From Williamwhitmania sp. (GTDB taxonomy: Bacteria; Bacteroidota; Bacteroidia; Bacteroidales; Williamwhitmaniaceae): 33,667 nucleotides of DNA. The stretch lies in NCBI GenBank assembly GCA_035529935.1, contig DATKVT010000112.1, positions 1 through 33,667 of the forward strand, read 5' to 3'. This document shows positions 33,180 to 33,667 of this stretch, one piece after another. The notes beneath the pieces are model-generated. The model was not told the DNA's origin and searched no databases. It was given only the letters and a program-made list of their open reading frames with translations. How positions within the stretch are numbered: the stretch's first letter is position 1; each line of letters begins with the position of its first letter. The position numbers and the translations under genes are program-made.

Positions 33180-33667
33180 TTAGTATGCTCTTGCAAAGAT
33201 TACCCTGTGGTGGGATGGCTTACCAGTAACCATACACTTACCCTCTTCTTCAGGTGCATTAAGAGGAATACAGCGAATGGTTGCCTTGGTCTCCTCCTTG
33301 ATTTTCAGCTCGGTTTCGGAGGTTCCGTCCCAGTGAGCGAGAAAGAATCCACCCTTTTCATCAAGTAGCCGTTTGAAATCATCGTAGTTGTCGACGGGAG
33401 TAATATTTTCGTTTCTGAACTTGAGCGCTTTTTGGTAAATGTTGTCCTGAATGTCGTTTAATAGCAGCTCCACTTTATCGGCGATACCTTCCACCGGAAT
33501 GGTCTCCTTAGTTAGGGTATCACGACGAGCCACCTCAATGGTTCCATTCTGGTAATCTCTGGGACCCATGGCCAAGCGTACAGGAACCCCTTTTAGCTCG
33601 TATTCGGCAAACTTGAAGCCGGGCTTTTGGTTATCTCGGTTATCAAATTTAACGGAAATACCCTTTG
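33180..33667 (-). CDS. proS: Prolyl-tRNA synthetase, archaeal/eukaryotic type (C-terminal part)
   Basis: The C-terminal 161 residues of a class II prolyl-tRNA synthetase that charges tRNA-Pro with proline; the start lies beyond the window edge. From the edge inward the frame reads [30 protein letters not shown], then [20 protein letters not shown] of the anticodon-binding domain. The end is [19 protein letters not shown], the C-terminal domain characteristic of the ProS type without the editing insertion. Members of Bacteroidota usually carry this type. The gene ends at TAA 33180-33182 and is followed by its own terminator. Confidence 0.93.
   Translation of the reverse strand, partial: KGISVKFDNRDNQKPGFKFAEYELKGVPVRLAMGPRDYQNGTIEVARRDTLTKETIPVEGIADKVELLLNDIQDNIYQKALKFRNENITPVDNYDDFKRLLDEKGGFFLAHWDGTSETELKIKEETKATIRCIPLNAPEEEGKCMVTGKPSHHRVIFARAY

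Overview
The window looks like a chromosomal segment of a Bacteroidota member, probably an anaerobic or facultative Bacteroidales-type bacterium. Evidence for this is a surface protein with a type IX secretion (type B, gliding-motility-associated) C-terminal domain, a DUF6702 protein, an archaeal/eukaryotic-type prolyl-tRNA synthetase, TlpA-like thioredoxin proteins of the Bacteroidota kind, promoter-like TAnnTTTG boxes and little use of Shine-Dalgarno sequences. The species assignment is inference. No rRNA, tRNA, CRISPR array, transposase or prophage was seen.

Layout: 1-1048 carries no credible gene. It is packed with palindromic REP-like modules and an imperfect array of pyrimidine-rich 7-base repeats. 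Then come sodC (+), a small membrane protein (-), xerD (-), pyk (+) and a co-directional surface-protein set (DUF6702 protein, 867-aa T9SS cargo with Fn3-like domains, TPR protein). The centre (9405-16465) is the most interesting part. A Crp/Fnr-type regulator is divergent from a (+) cluster encoding two DsrE-type proteins, TusA, a free-standing MvhD-like protein, a QmoA-like and a QmoB/HdrA-like flavin/iron-sulfur protein, a 91-aa winged-helix-like protein and a QmoC-like protein that fuses an HdrC-type ferredoxin to a membrane cytochrome b domain. A strong rho-independent terminator follows at 16585-16615. A perfect 16-bp CRP-like palindrome lies in the divergent promoter region.

The right half is mostly (-) strand: three exported proteins (SnoaL-like lipoprotein, TlpA-like thiol oxidoreductase, papain-fold-like protein), a 1193-aa multi-PAS hybrid histidine kinase, nth, then an ABC-F ATPase (+), followed on (-) by pabB-tilS, a 2-Cys peroxiredoxin, a BamA/TamA-like outer-membrane protein, SiaB kinase, an unrecognised 234-aa protein and the C-terminal part of proS, cut by the window edge. 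A SiaC-family protein (+) sits just after the Qmo/Hdr cluster, about 14 kb from SiaB.

Proposed working model (inference): sulfane sulfur is carried on TusA and DsrE cysteines and handed to a soluble HdrA/QmoAB-type flavin and iron-sulfur module. That module exchanges electrons with the menaquinone pool through the QmoC-like membrane subunit. No DsrAB, AprAB, Sat or HdrB (CCG-domain) gene is in the window, so the cluster is neither a classical dissimilatory sulfate-reduction locus nor a canonical sHdr locus. The CRP-like regulator, which has an N-terminal CxxCxxC motif, probably controls it in response to redox state or another signal.
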